This document shows positions 1 to 11,136 of a DNA stretch of 64,000 bases, one piece after another. The translations under genes were made by a program, and so were the position numbers. The stretch's first letter is position 1. Each line of letters begins with the position of its first letter. The notes below the pieces were generated by a model, which made no database searches, was not told where the DNA came from, and was given only the letters and a program-made list of their open reading frames with translations. Source of the DNA: Nicotiana tabacum (taxonomy: Eukaryota > Streptophyta > Magnoliopsida > Solanales > Solanaceae); the NCBI RefSeq assembly GCF_000715075.1, contig NC_134080.1:33832758-33896757 (forward strand), read 5' to 3'.

Positions 1-477
1 CGTATGCCCGAAATCGAATTCGGAAGTCCCTAGCCAGAGTTATCGCATTTTGTAAAAAATTTAAAGTTAAAGGCTTAATGAAATTGAAATGTTTGACCAA
101 TGTTTGACTTTTTGCATATCGGGTCCGTATTTTGGTTCAGGAATCCAGTATATGTCCAATACCATATTTATGACTTGTTTGTGAAATTTGGTGAGAAATG
201 GAGTTGGTTTGACGTGATTCGGACGTCCGGTTGTAAAAATAGAAGTTTCAAAGTTTTCTTGAAAATTTCATTTGATTTGGTGTTCAGTTCGTAGTTCTAG
301 GTGTTATTTTGGCGATTTGATCGCGCAAGTAAGTTCGTATGATATTTTTACACTTGTTTGCACTTTTGGTTTAGAGCCCCGAGGGCTCGGGTGAGTTTCG
401 GATAGGCTACAGAGTGAAAATTAGACTTAGAACATTGCTGGTGTGATTCAGATTTTGTTGTAGGCCTCTGAGGTCAA

Positions 478-768
478 TCTTCGCATTTGTGGCCACTGAT
501 GGGTTCACATTTGCGATCTACTCATCACATTGTGAAGAGTAGCTGGGGAGGCCAGAGTTCGCATTTGTGAACAAAACTTCGCATTTGCGAAGTGGGGGCT
601 GGGTAAGCAGTAATCGCAAATGCGATCAATGGGTTACATTTGCGGATGAATCAGAGTGTGTATTTGCGTACTATTCTTCGCATTTGCGAAGAAAGCAGGG
701 GTGTGATGATCTTCGCATATGCGATGGATTCTTCGTATTTGCGAACCCCAGGTCGCAAATGCGACACC
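478..768. repeat. Array of degenerate palindromes TTCGCATTTGCGAA in LTR of A
   Basis: About ten to twelve copies of a short inverted repeat of the form CGCATTTGCG or CGCAAATGCG occur at irregular spacing in about 290 bp. Several are perfect, for example around 590 and 680. The corresponding array in the right LTR is split by the insertion at 8539-9986. Comparable arrays exist in C, D2, E and the nested insertion. Confidence 0.85.
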
Positions 769-1657
769 TACAACTGATCAAAACTTGACTAAGACGGGAT
801 TTTTGGTTCATTCTTCAAATTTGCAAACTCAAGAACCCTAGAGGCGATTTTCCAAAGAATTTTTCTTCCCCAAATCATTGGTAAGTGATTCTAAATTAGT
901 TTGTTTCAATCTTTCACTATATTTCCTTAGATTTCAACCAAAAATCTTGTGTTTTCATGGTGGAAATTGGGGGTTTTGGGTAAAATTAGGGATTTTTGTA
1001 AATTGAGGATTAGAACTCAAATTGAGGTCGGATTCCAAAACAAATTACATAACTAGGCTCGGGGTGCATGTATAATCAGGTTTTGGTCCGAATTTTGGGT
1101 TTGGACCAAGTGAGCCGGCGTGTTGACTTTTATTGACTTTTTCAATAATGACTTAAATTGAATTCTTTGCAATCGTAGATAGTTCCTAAGGCTTAATTTA
1201 AATCGTTTGTTTGGTAATTTCTAGATTCTATTGATTCGGGGGCTTGTTTGAAAGGAAAAGATATGGTTGAGCTTTAAGTTTGGCCGTTGGAGCGAGGTAA
1301 GTGTCGTGGTTAACCTAGACTTGAGGGAATAGGACTTGTTTGTCTATTTGCTATATGTTTAGATATTGGGTACAACGTATATGTGAGGTGACAAGTACTT
1401 ATGCGTTGGTGTCGGGTTAAAGCATGCGGGTGGGACTTGGTTTCTTGTAATTATTGCTTCCTTTGATCATGTTATCCATGTTTAGACTAGTATTGTTAAA
1501 TTGATCATTCTTATCATGTTTAACGGACTTTGGTGATAATTGAGTATTGATTTCAAAGTTGAGGTTGGTATTGTGGAACCAAATGTTGAAGTAAGGCATG
1601 TTCCTGTTATTTTCATCTCCCTATTGTTATTTGTTCATTATTTTATGGTAAGAGAGA

Positions 1658-1866
1658 GTGTTAATGCACGAAGGATGATGTCGTGTCATATTGTGAGTGT
1701 TAATACACGAAGGGTGATGTTGTGCCATATTGTGAGTGTTAATGCACGAAGAGTGATACCGTGCCATGTTATGAGGGTTAATGCACCACGAAGAGTGATG
1801 TCGTGTCGTTTCTATTGATTTATATGGTGAGGTTGAGAGTAAAAGCACGAAGGGTGATGCCGTGCA
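1658..1866 (+). repeat. 39-bp tandem repeat, five copies, in left LTR of A
   Basis: Each unit contains a core like GCACGAAGGGTGATGCCGTGC, whose ends GCACG and CGTGC are complementary, so each unit could fold as a small hairpin. The first three units are 39 bp; the fourth and fifth are longer and diverged. The right LTR (11029-11136) has only three units. Confidence 0.85.
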
Positions 1867-2548
1867 CTTTTCTTTACCGTGTTTAATTGTTTTCATTAAT
1901 TCACATATTGGTTGTTACAGTTATCATTGCTGTTGTGATGTTTTATCTTGTATCCCCCTCCGCATGTCTCCCTCCCGATATTACTTGTCTAGCTGTTATT
2001 TGCTATTATTTGTATATATATTGTTATCTGTACAGGTTTATTATGTAGGTATCTTGTCATAGCCTCGTCACTACTTCGTCGAGGTTAGGCTCGACACTTA
2101 CGAGTACATGGGTTCGGTTATACTCATACCACACTCTGCACTTCTTGTGTAGATTTTGGTACCAGCCCTAGCTGATTGTGAGGTTAGCAGCTGGACATGC
2201 TTGTTAGGAGACTCAAGGTAGATCTACTGGCATCCGCAGACCCTGGAGTCTCTTCATAGTCTTATTATTTACTGTTTCTTTTCTTTCAGAACAATGTATT
2301 TCCTTTTAGACTCAGTTTGTAGTAAATCATAGTAGCTCGTGAGTTGTGACTCCAGATCCTAAATGTATAAGATATTATGGGTTTTATGTTATTCCGCGAA
2401 TCAGTTAGTTTTTGTTTAGCTTAATTGTTCTTGTTATTGAAATTGTCTAAAGATGGCATTAAGAATCCTCTAATGTTGGCTTGTCTAGCAAGTGAAATGT
2501 TAGGTGTCATCACGGTCCCGATTGTGGAAATTTCGGGTCGTAACAAGT

Positions 2549-2560
2549 TGGTGTCAGAGC
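2549..2560 (+). other. Primer-binding site of A (tRNA-iMet type)
   Basis: TGGTGTCAGAGC lies just after the LTR end. It differs by one base from TGGTATCAGAGC, the usual plant initiator-methionine tRNA primer site. Confidence 0.8.
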
Positions 2561-2750
2561 ACTAGGTTTCCTAGGTCTCACAATTCACGAGCAGGCTTAG
2601 CAGAGTATGGAGGATCGGTACGGAGACATCTATACTTATATTCCAGGGGCTATGAAGTTTAGGAACAAACTTCACTTCTATTATACTCTGTCGTGCGATT
2701 TTAGTTCTCTCGTTGCTAATTGAACTTTTCTACTCTTGTTCTCTCACAGA

Positions 2751-4265
2751 TGGTGAGAACACTTACTGCATCCTCAGCTGAGCAGCAGCCAGAGCCCCAA
2801 GTGGCAGCTCCTACGAGGGGAAGAGGTCGAGGCCAAGGCAATTCCAGAGGCCGATGCAGGGGTAAGGCTCAGCCTAGAGCTCGAGCAGCAGCACCAGTAG
2901 TGGAGCCTCAGGTAGAGTTTGACGAGGAGGTTCCAGCCCATACTGTTCCAGCAGGACTAGCTCAAGTACTGGGCGGAGGAGGGTTCATCGCCACCCCATT
3001 GCTTCAGGGCGTTTTGGTCCGTTTGGTGGGCTCTATGGAGAGTGTGGCCTAGACTGGCACATTTCCTATGGCACCAGCCGTCTCTCAGGCTGGAGGAGGA
3101 GCACAGACTTATGATACTCACACCCAGAGTAGATGGCTCCCCAGTATCAGACTCCAGCAGTTCAGCCAGTTAGGGTGGTACAACCGATTGTTACGGCATA
3201 GGCCGGTGGTGGATTAGTTATGTCTTCTAAGAGCTTATTGAGGCTGGACAAGTTCACCAAGCTCTTTCCACTTCACTACAGTGGTGCACCTTCTGAGGAC
3301 CCATAGGATTATATTGACTACTGCCATGAGGTGTTGGGGAACATGGGGATAGTGGAGACCAATGATGTCGATTTTGTTGTGTTTAAAATGACGAGTTCTG
3401 CCAAAAGATGGTGAAATGATTTTGTATTGACCAGACCAGCTGGGTCGCCTGCTTTTACTTGGGACTAGTTCTCTCAGATATTTCTTGAGAAGTTCCTTCC
3501 TGTCACACTGAGAGAGGATCATCACAGGCAGTTCGAGCATCTCCAGCAAAGCAGTATGACCGTCATTCAGTATGAGACCCATTTTGTAGATCTGGCCTGT
3601 CATGTTATTCTTCTACTTCCTACCGAGAAAGAGAGGGATGTGAGGTTTATTGAGGAGCTTGCACAACCTATTAGGTTGCTGATAGCCAAGGAGACTAGAA
3701 GTGAGATTTCTTTTCAGACGGTTGCCAATGTTACGGGGCGAGTCGAGATGGTTCTAGCACAGGGGAGTGGCTAGGGGTCTGACAAGAGGCCCCATCACTC
3801 CGGTGGATTTAGTGGAGCCTCATCTGGAGGACGGGGTACTTTTGGTAGAGGCCATCTTCCCAGGTTGTTTCATTCAGCACTCCAAGCATCCCACGGTGCC
3901 TTAGGTGGTCGTGGCCCTTATATGCATTATTCCGACCAGCTAGTCTATAGTGCACCACTAGCTCCTATTAGTACACCTCCGCTTTAGAGTTTTCGGGGTG
4001 GTTACTCGGGTCGACAGGGTCAGTTTCAGGTTCAATAGTCACAGCAGCCGAGATCCTGTTATACTTGTGGTGATCCGAGGCACATTGTTAGATTTTGCCT
4101 TCGTGCATCGAGTAGTTCTCAACATCAGGGTTCTCATGCCATGGTCCTTGAAGGAGGTGCTTCACCGCCCACTCAGCTAGCTAGAGGTAGGGGTCAGGCA
4201 ACCAGAGGTGCTGGTCAGGCCATTAGATGTGGAGGTTAGCTAGCTAGGGCCCATCCTAGAGATGT
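2751..4265 (+). pseudogene. gag: gag pseudogene of A
   Basis: The start at 2751 (MVRTLTASS) opens an arginine/glycine-rich N-terminus followed by a break near 3052. A retrotransposon gag block follows from about 3222 (LDKFTKLFPLHYSG) to 3774, with stops inside it. A CCHC zinc knuckle, CYTCGDPRHIVRFC, is read near 4060-4100. Gag would package the element RNA into virus-like particles in the cytoplasm. Stops fall where relatives have Q or W codons (for example the TAG after ...SEDP near 3305 and TGA after RW near 3414). The protein cannot be made from this copy. Confidence 0.85.
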
Positions 4266-4335
4266 AGTTTAGAGTGGTGGGGCCCAACCCCAATGCTGTG
4301 CTTTTCCAACCAAGCTTGAGGCTGAGTCTTCTGAT

Positions 4336-4860
4336 GCCATTATCACAGGTACTGTTTCAATTTGCAGTAGAGATGCTTCAGTTCTATTTGATCCGGGTTC
4401 TACTTATTCCTATGTGTCATCCTATTTTGCTTCATATTTGGTTGTGCCTCATGATTCTTTGAGTTCTCCTGTGTATGTGTCCACACCTGTGAGAGATGCT
4501 ATTGTCATATATTATATTTATAGTTTGTGTGTGGTTACCATTATGAGTCTTGAGACTAGTGTAGATCTTCTACTTCTCGATATGGTATACTTTGTTGTTA
4601 TCTTGGATATTGATTGACTGTCACCTTATCACGCTATATTTGATTGTCACGCTAAGACGATGACCTTAGCCTTGTCGGGGTTGCCTCTATTAGAGTAGAG
4701 AGGGACTCCTGGTCATTCTACCAGCAAGATTATCTCTTATAGAAAGGCTCGGTGTATGGTCGAGAAGGGGTGTCTAGTTTATTTGGCTTATGGTCGCGAT
4801 TCTAGTGCTGAGGTTTCTTCCATGGATTCTGTACCAGTTGTCCGAGTGTTTCCAGAGGTA
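4336..4860 (+). pseudogene. Aspartic protease region of A
   Basis: The segment reads SVLFDPGSTYSYVSS, the D-x-G active-site region of a gypsy protease (DPGS here), and continues to the typical WLSPYHAIFDCH-like stretch near 4617-4650. A TGA replaces the W codon of that stretch, and a TAG follows near 4694. The protease would cleave the Gag-Pol precursor. Confidence 0.8.
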
Positions 4861-5700
4861 TTTCCTGCAAACTTGCCAGGGACGCCACCTGACAGGGATA
4901 TTGATTTCTGCATTGATTTGGCTCTAGGCACCTAGCATATTTCTATTCTGCCATACCTTATGGCCCTGCCAGAGTTGAAAGAATTGAAGGAGCAATTGCA
5001 AGATTTGTTTGAAAATGGCTTCATTAGACCTAGTGTCTCACTCTGGGGTGCGCTCGTGTTGTTTGTGAAGAAGAAAGATGGATCGATAAGGATGTGCACA
5101 GACTATTAGCAGTTGAACAAAGTCACCATCAAGAACAAGTGTCCATTGTCGAGGATTGATGATTTATTTGATCAACTTTAGGGTGCCAAGGTGTTTTCAG
5201 AGATCGACTTAAGGTCCAGCTACCATCAGTTGAGGATTAGGGCATCCGATGTCCCTAAGATAGCTTTTCGGACTCGATATGGGCATTATGAGTTTCTGGT
5301 AATATCATTTGGGCTAACAAATGCTCAGTGACATTTATGGATTTGATGAACTGGGTGTTCAAGCCTTATTTGGATTTTTTCGTGACTGTGTTTATTGATG
5401 ATATCTTGATCTACTCCTACAGTAGAGAGGAACACGAGCAACATCTTCAGATCGTACTTCAGACTCTGAGAGACAGTCAGTTATATGCTAAGTTTTCGAA
5501 GTGCGAGTTTTGGTTGGATTCAATCGCTTTCCTGGGGCACGTTGTATCAACAGAAGGCATTTAGGTAGACCCTAAGAAGATTGAGGCAGTTCAGAACTGG
5601 CCTAGACCCACTTCAGCCACAGAGATCTGGAGCTTCTTGTGTTTGGCGGGTTACTGTCGGTTTGTGGAGGGGTTCTCATCTATAGCAATCTCGTTCAGAT
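4860..5700 (+). pseudogene. Reverse transcriptase region of A
   Basis: Recognisable blocks in order: [17 protein letters not shown] (near 4990), [29 protein letters not shown], then after a frameshift near 5330 the catalytic segment FIDDILIYS (F/YxDD) near 5390-5410 and [11 protein letters not shown] near 5530. In-frame TAG codons replace R before QLNK and Q in DQLQGAK. The gap at 5330 shifts frame just before the catalytic motif. The enzyme would copy element RNA into DNA; this copy cannot encode it. Confidence 0.88.
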
Positions 5701-5739
5701 GGTCAGACGAGTGTGAGGCGAGATTTCAGAAGCTCAAGA

Positions 5740-6352
5740 CTGCTTTGAATACGGCGCCGGTGTGGTGTTGCCCATAGGTTCAGGATCTTATACGGTATAT
5801 TGTGATGCACCTCATATTGGACTTGGTGCGATATTGATATAGGGTGGAAAGGTAATTGCATATGCTTCGCGGCAGCTGAAGTCTCATGAGAAGAATTACC
5901 CTTTTCACGACCTAGAGCTGGTTTCCATTGTTCATGCGCTAAAGATTTGGAGGCACTATCTTTACGGCGTGTCGTGCGAGGTATTCACAGATCATCGGAG
6001 CTTCCAATATTTGTTCAAGCATAAGGAACTTAATTTGATACATATGAGGTGGTTGGAGCTATTGAAAGACTATGATATCACCATCTTTTATCATCTCGGG
6101 AAGGCCAATGTGGTGGTTGATGTTTTGAGTATAAAGTCAGTGAGTATGGGCAGCCTTGCATATATTCCAGTCACTGAGATGCCTCTTGCATTAGATGTTC
6201 AGGCCTTGGCCAACCAGATCGTGAGGTTGGATGTTTCTGAGCTCAGCCGTGTTCTAGATTGTATAGTCACTCGGTCTTATTTGTTTGAGCTCATCAAAGA
6301 TCGGCAGTATGATGACCCTTATTTGCTTATCCTTAGGGACACAGTGCGATAG
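5740..6352 (+). pseudogene. RNase H region of A
   Basis: The C-terminal part is an open stretch from 5969 with [19 protein letters not shown] and [20 protein letters not shown], standard gypsy RNase H sequence. The upstream part is scattered over frames with stops. It ends at a TAG near 6350, followed by the integrase zinc-finger region. Confidence 0.82.
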
Positions 6353-6399
6353 GTGGTGCCAAGCAGGTTACTGTTGGAGATGATGGTGTTTTGAGGATG

Positions 6400-7630
6400 T
6401 AGGGTCGTGTTTGTGTGCCTAATGTGGATGGACTTCGTGAGTTGATTCTTGAGGAGGCCCCATTTTCCCGGTATTCTATTCATCTGGGCGTAGCCAAGAT
6501 GTATCAGGACTTGTGGAAGCATTATTGGTAGATGAGAATGAATAAAGATATAGTTGTATATGTGGCTCGGTGTCTAAATTGTCAGTAGGTAAAATGTGAG
6601 CATCAGCGACCTGGTGGTTTGCTTCAGAAGTTAGAGTTTCCTGAGTGGAAGTGGGAGCGTATCACTATAGATTTCGTTGTTGGACTCCCACAGACTCAGA
6701 GGAAGTTCTATGCAGTTTGGGTCATTGTAGACATGCTGACCAAGTCAATGCATTTCATTCCTATGGCAGTTACTTATTCTTCGGAGCGGCTGGCAGAGAT
6801 TTATATCCACGAGATCGTCCATCTTCACAGTGTGCCCAACGAGCTGAGCATAACATTTTATCCTCAGACGGACGGACAGTCCGAGCGCACTATTCAGATA
6901 TTGGAGGATATGCTCCGCGCTTGCGTTATAGACTTTGGAGGTTCGTAGGATTAGTTCTTACTGCTTGCCGAATTTGCCTACAACAAAAGTTACCAGTCGA
7001 GCATTTAGATGGCTCCCTATGAGGCATTATATGGCAGGCGATGTCGATTGCCAGTTATATGGTTCGAGCCAGAGGAGGCTCTATTATTGGGTACAGATCT
7101 TGTACGTGAAGCCTTGGATAAGGTCAAGATTATTCAGGATCGACTTCGTATAGCTCAGTCCAGACAGAAAAGTTATTCGATCGTAGGGTTTGTGATGTTG
7201 CATTCATGGTTAGAGAGAGTGTTTTGCTTCGGGTATAATGAGGCTCGGAAAGAAGCGCAAGTTGAGCCCTAGGTATATCGGGGCCTTTTGAGATTCTTGA
7301 GAGAGTGGGAGAGACGCCCTACAGGCTCACGTTGCCATCTGGTTTATCGGTACTTCATCTGGTGTTCCATGTGTCCATGCTCCATAAGTATCACGACGAT
7401 TCATCCCATGTGTTAGATTTCAACACTGTCCAGTTGGACAAGGATTTGACCTATGAGGATAAGCAGGTGGCTATTCTAGCCCGGCAGGTTCATCAGTTGA
7501 ATCGAAGAGTTATCCTTAAGTTAGAGTGTAGTGGAGAGGTCAGCCCGTTGAGGCAGCTACCTGGGAGTCCGAGGCGGACATGCGGAGTAGATATCCACAC
7601 CTTTTTACCAGTCCAGGTACTTTTCTATGT
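6400..7630 (+). pseudogene. Integrase with chromodomain-like tail of A
   Basis: A decayed HHCC region lies around 6470-6600. The core is recognisable from ITIDFVVGLPQTQRK (first catalytic D) and HPQTDGQSERT-like YPQTDGQSERT (region of the catalytic E). Sequence between HLHSVP and NELSITFYPQTDGQ is missing relative to the family, removing the second catalytic aspartate block. Later blocks are MAPYEALYGRRCRLP (7009) and PYRLTLPSGLSVLHLVFHVSMLHKY (7320-7400). The tail holds VQLDKDLTYEDKQVAILARQ and, in another frame, WESEADMRSRYPHLF near 7560-7600, typical of chromovirus chromodomain-type C-termini. Confidence 0.85.
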
Positions 7631-7654
7631 CCGTTCGAGGACGAATGGTTGTTT

Positions 7655-7667
7655 TAGAGATGGAGAA
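7655..7667 (+). other. Polypurine tract of A
   Basis: AGAGATGGAGAA lies immediately before the TGTGATGACC start of the right LTR, the expected place for plus-strand priming. Confidence 0.7.
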
Positions 7668-8538
7668 TGTGATGACCTGATAGGTCATCCTAGGTTTAGA
7701 ACCCAATTATGCGCTTTTAAGCTTTAAACACCTCATTTTATTCCTCATCGATTTACGTGCATAGTCCGAGCATGTTTCCAGAAAGCGTTTATGTTAAAAC
7801 ACTGATAAAGATAAGAATTCTGCCTAAAAATTCCATTTGAGTTGACTTCGATCAATGTTTTGAGTAAACAGACTCAGATTCGTGTTTTGACAGTACTGGT
7901 GGGTCTGTATCGTGATTTGGGCGTATGCCAGGAATCGAATTTGGAAGTCCTTAGCCCGAGTTATCGCATTCTGTAGAAATTTGAATGTTAAAGGCTTAAT
8001 GAAATTGAAATATTTGACTTTTTGGATATCATGTCCGTATTTTGGTTCTGAAACCCGGTATAGGTCCAATACCATATTTATGACTTGTCTATGAAATTTC
8101 ATAAGAAACGGAGTTGGTTTGACGTGATTCGGACGTCCGGTTGTAAAAATAAAAGTTTCAAAGTTTTCTTGAAAATTTCATTTGATTTGGTTTTCAATTT
8201 ATAGTTCTAGGTGTTATTTTAGCGATTTGATCGCGTGAGCAAGTTCGTATGATATTTTTAGTCTTCTGTTCACTTTTGGTTTAGAGCCCCGAGGGCTCGG
8301 GCGATTTCGGATAGGTTACGGAGTGAAAATTGGACTTAGAACACTGCTGGTATGTTCCAGATTTTGTTGCAGGCCTCAGGCCTCGCAATTGCAAGGTCAA
8401 TCTTCCCATTTGCAGCCACTGATGAGTTCGCATTTGTGATCTACTCATCGCATTTTTGAAAAGTAGCTGGGGAGTCCAGAGTTCGCATTTGCGAACAAAA
8501 CTTCGCATTTGCAAAGTAGGTGCTAGGTAAGTAGTGAT

Positions 8539-9986
8539 TGATAACTAGGGATTCTAGTCTAGTTATGCTCCTTATTTCTTGAGTTTGGACTAAAATGTGT
8601 ACAAGTATTCCCTAAAAGCTAACTTGTTGTGCTTGTTTGCAGTGTTTGGTCAAAAAGGGACAAGGATATCATAACCAGCTCAAAAAAAGAGTGAAACCTG
8701 CACAAGTTCAAAATCAAGTCAAAGCAGCGCTACAGCGAAAAATCCACCGCAGACGCAGAAGACCCACCGCGACCGCAGTTCTTTTATCGCGGTCCGGGAT
8801 TCAGAGAGTTGTCATTTTTGGAATTCAAGCTACCCTGGTTCGCGATGATTTTATGCGGCAGTGGTGCCTCCACCGCGACAGCGGTCGATTTACCGCGGTC
8901 CGCGGAGAAGGAGTTCAGAGAACCTGTAGTTGAGCTAAATATTGAAGACTGCAGTTCGCGATGCATTTCATGCGGCCGCGGTAGCCTCACCACTGCAACG
9001 GTGCATTTTCCGTCGTCAATGGTACCTCCGTAAGGGGCATTTTTGTCCAAAAAATTTACATGTGCATAAATACTTTCTTTTCAGATTTGTAGGTCATCTT
9101 ATGTTAGCTAGGCACGTGAAGTGACGTTTTTGTCTATTTTGAGTAATTTTGTAGCTTACTTAGCAACTAATCTTAGTCTTTTATCTTGTAATTACAATTT
9201 ATGGATTATTCTTCATCTCAATCTATGATTTCTTCTTCAATTATGTGTAGCTAAACCCATTAGCTAGGGTTGTGGCTCAACCCTAGTGTGGGTATTTAAT
9301 GGTTCTCTTGTTTAGGGCTTATATGTTTATGGGCGATGGATATTTGGCCTGATTTATGCTTTCTATGTTGAATTAGTGGTTGCAAACACTAATTTGTGCC
9401 TTTTTGACTTAGGCTCTTCTTGATAAAGAGAGACTAAGTCTAGAAATTTCATGCCAACAAGGAATTGGGGGTGTATTCAAGAGATTGATAGCCCCAATTA
9501 AAGGGTTAAACCTAGAGATAGTAATACCCGACTTGAACCAATATTGCTTGCACAAAAAGAACACCCAATTGGACTTGAGAAAGTCAATTAGGCCAAAGTC
9601 ACTCAAACTACCGAGAGGTATAGAGTGAGTAGTTTCGTGCATTGGCTATATTACGATTCCAACTATAACATTATTGCCCTAAGTTTGAGATCCCGTTAGA
9701 TACTCATCTAGGAGAAAGTCACTTCCCTAGTGCCTCTTTACACATTTAGAAAAACCTACAAAAATATCCATTTGGCTTAACTTCTTCCATCATTAGTATA
9801 AAATTAGAAGTAACAAACAAACAAGAATGATTAGAAGTACAATTAAAAGCACTACACATTGCTAGATTAGATAGGAATCCAACTCCAAATATATCTAGCT
9901 CCCTGTGGATTCGATCCCGACCTTATCGGGTAAAAGCTGCATCGAACGCTCTTGCCACTCTGTAGTAGTGTAGGGTTGGACCCAAT
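8539..9986. mobile_element. Insertion in right LTR of A, probable solo LTR of another family
   Basis: The left LTR of A reads straight through this point, so this is a later insertion. It is flanked by TAGTGAT on both sides (8532-8538 and 9987-9993). It starts TGATAACTAGGG. Near its end is CTCCCTGTGGATTCGATCC (about 9900), a block I associate with LTR 3' ends of Athila/Tat-like gypsy elements. It has a GC-rich palindromic block at 8746-9000 and a TATA-like CATAAATA at 9065. No coding is seen. The 7-bp duplication is longer than the usual 5 bp (GTGAT would be the 5-bp reading), and the right end lacks a clean CA, so the class is uncertain. Confidence 0.6.
9065..9072 (+). promoter_or_regulatory. 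TATA-like box in nested insertion
   Basis: CATAAATA about 65 bp after the palindromic block; weak on its own, noted because C, D2 and E show the same arrangement. Confidence 0.35.
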
Positions 9987-10979
9987 TAGTGATCGCAAAT
10001 GCGATCAATGGGTTGCATTTGCGGATGGATCAGAGTTCACATTTGCGAACTATTTTTCGCATTTGCAAAGAAAGCAGGGGTGTGATGATCATTGCATATG
10101 CGGTGGATTCTTCGCATTTGCGAACCCCAGGTCGCAAATGCGACACCTGCAACTGATCAAAACTTGACTTAGACGGGATTTTTGGTTCACTCTTCAAATT
10201 TTCAAACTCAAGAACCCTTGAGGCAATTTTCCAAAGAAACTTTCTTCCCCAAATTATTGGTAAGTCATTCTAAACTAGTTTCTTTCAATCTTTCACTACA
10301 TTTTCTTAGATTTCAACCAAAAATCTTGTATTTTTATGGTAGAAATTGGGGGTTTTGGGTAGAATTAAGAATTTTTATAAATTGGGGATTTAGACCTCAA
10401 ATTGAGGTCGAATTCCAAAATAAATTACATAACTGGGCTCGGGGGTGAATGGGTTATCGGGTTTTGGTCCGAATTTCGGGTTTGGACCAAGCGGGCTCGG
10501 ATGTTGACTTTTTCAATAATGACCTAAACTGAATTCTTTGCAATCATGGGTAGTTGCTAAGGCTTAATTTGATTCATTTGGTTGGTAATTTGCTATATTC
10601 TATTGGTTCGGAGGCTTGTTTGAAAGGAAAAGTCATGGTTGAGCTTTGAGTTTGACCATTAGAGCGAGGTAAGTGTCGTGGTTAACCTAGACTTGAGGGA
10701 ATAGGATTCTTTGTCTATTTTCTATATGTTTAGATGTTGGGTACAACGTATATGTGAGGTGACAAGTACTTATGCGTTGTTGTCGGGTTAAAGCATGCGG
10801 GTGGAACTTGGTTTCTTATAATTATTTCTTCCTTTGATCATGTTATCTATGTTTAGACTAGTATTGTTAAATTGATCGTTCTTATCATGTTTTACGGACT
10901 TTGGTGATAATTGAGTATTGATTTCAAAGTTGAGGTTGGTATTGTGGAACTAAATGTTGAAGTAAGGCTTGTTCTTGTT

Positions 10980-10993
10980 CCCCCCCCCCCCCC
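10980..10993 (+). repeat. Poly-C run (14 C) in right LTR of A
   Basis: Fourteen C in a row at a site where the left LTR has mixed sequence; its length is prone to sequencing error. Confidence 0.9.
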
Positions 10994-11028
10994 ATTGTTA
11001 TTTGATCATTACTTTATGGTAAGGGAGA

Positions 11029-11136
11029 GTGTTAATGCATGAAGGGTGATGCCGCACCATAATGTGAGTGTTAATGCACGAAAGGTGATGTCGTGCCATA
11101 TTGTGAGTGTTAATGCACGAAGGGTGATGCCGTGCA
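11029..11136 (+). repeat. 39-bp tandem repeat, three copies, in right LTR of A
   Basis: Same unit as 1658-1866, with the same GCACG...CGTGC core, but three units instead of five. Confidence 0.85.

Larger units (their letters stand above)
1..2545 (+). repeat. Left LTR of element A (5'-truncated by window)
   Basis: It matches 7921-11811 in the right LTR collinearly and ends in GGGTCGTAACA, followed four bases later by the primer-binding site. It contains a palindrome array (about 478-768) and a 39-bp tandem array (1658-1866). No clear TATA box was found after the palindrome array. Confidence 0.9.

Noticed and set aside
478..768. Regularly recurring palindromes as a CRISPR-like array
   Set aside because: Spacing and repeat length are irregular, it lies in an LTR of a plant retroelement, and no associated genes exist.
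2549..2560. tRNA gene suggested by primer-site similarity
   Set aside because: Only the 12-18 bases complementary to a tRNA 3' end are present; no cloverleaf surrounds them.
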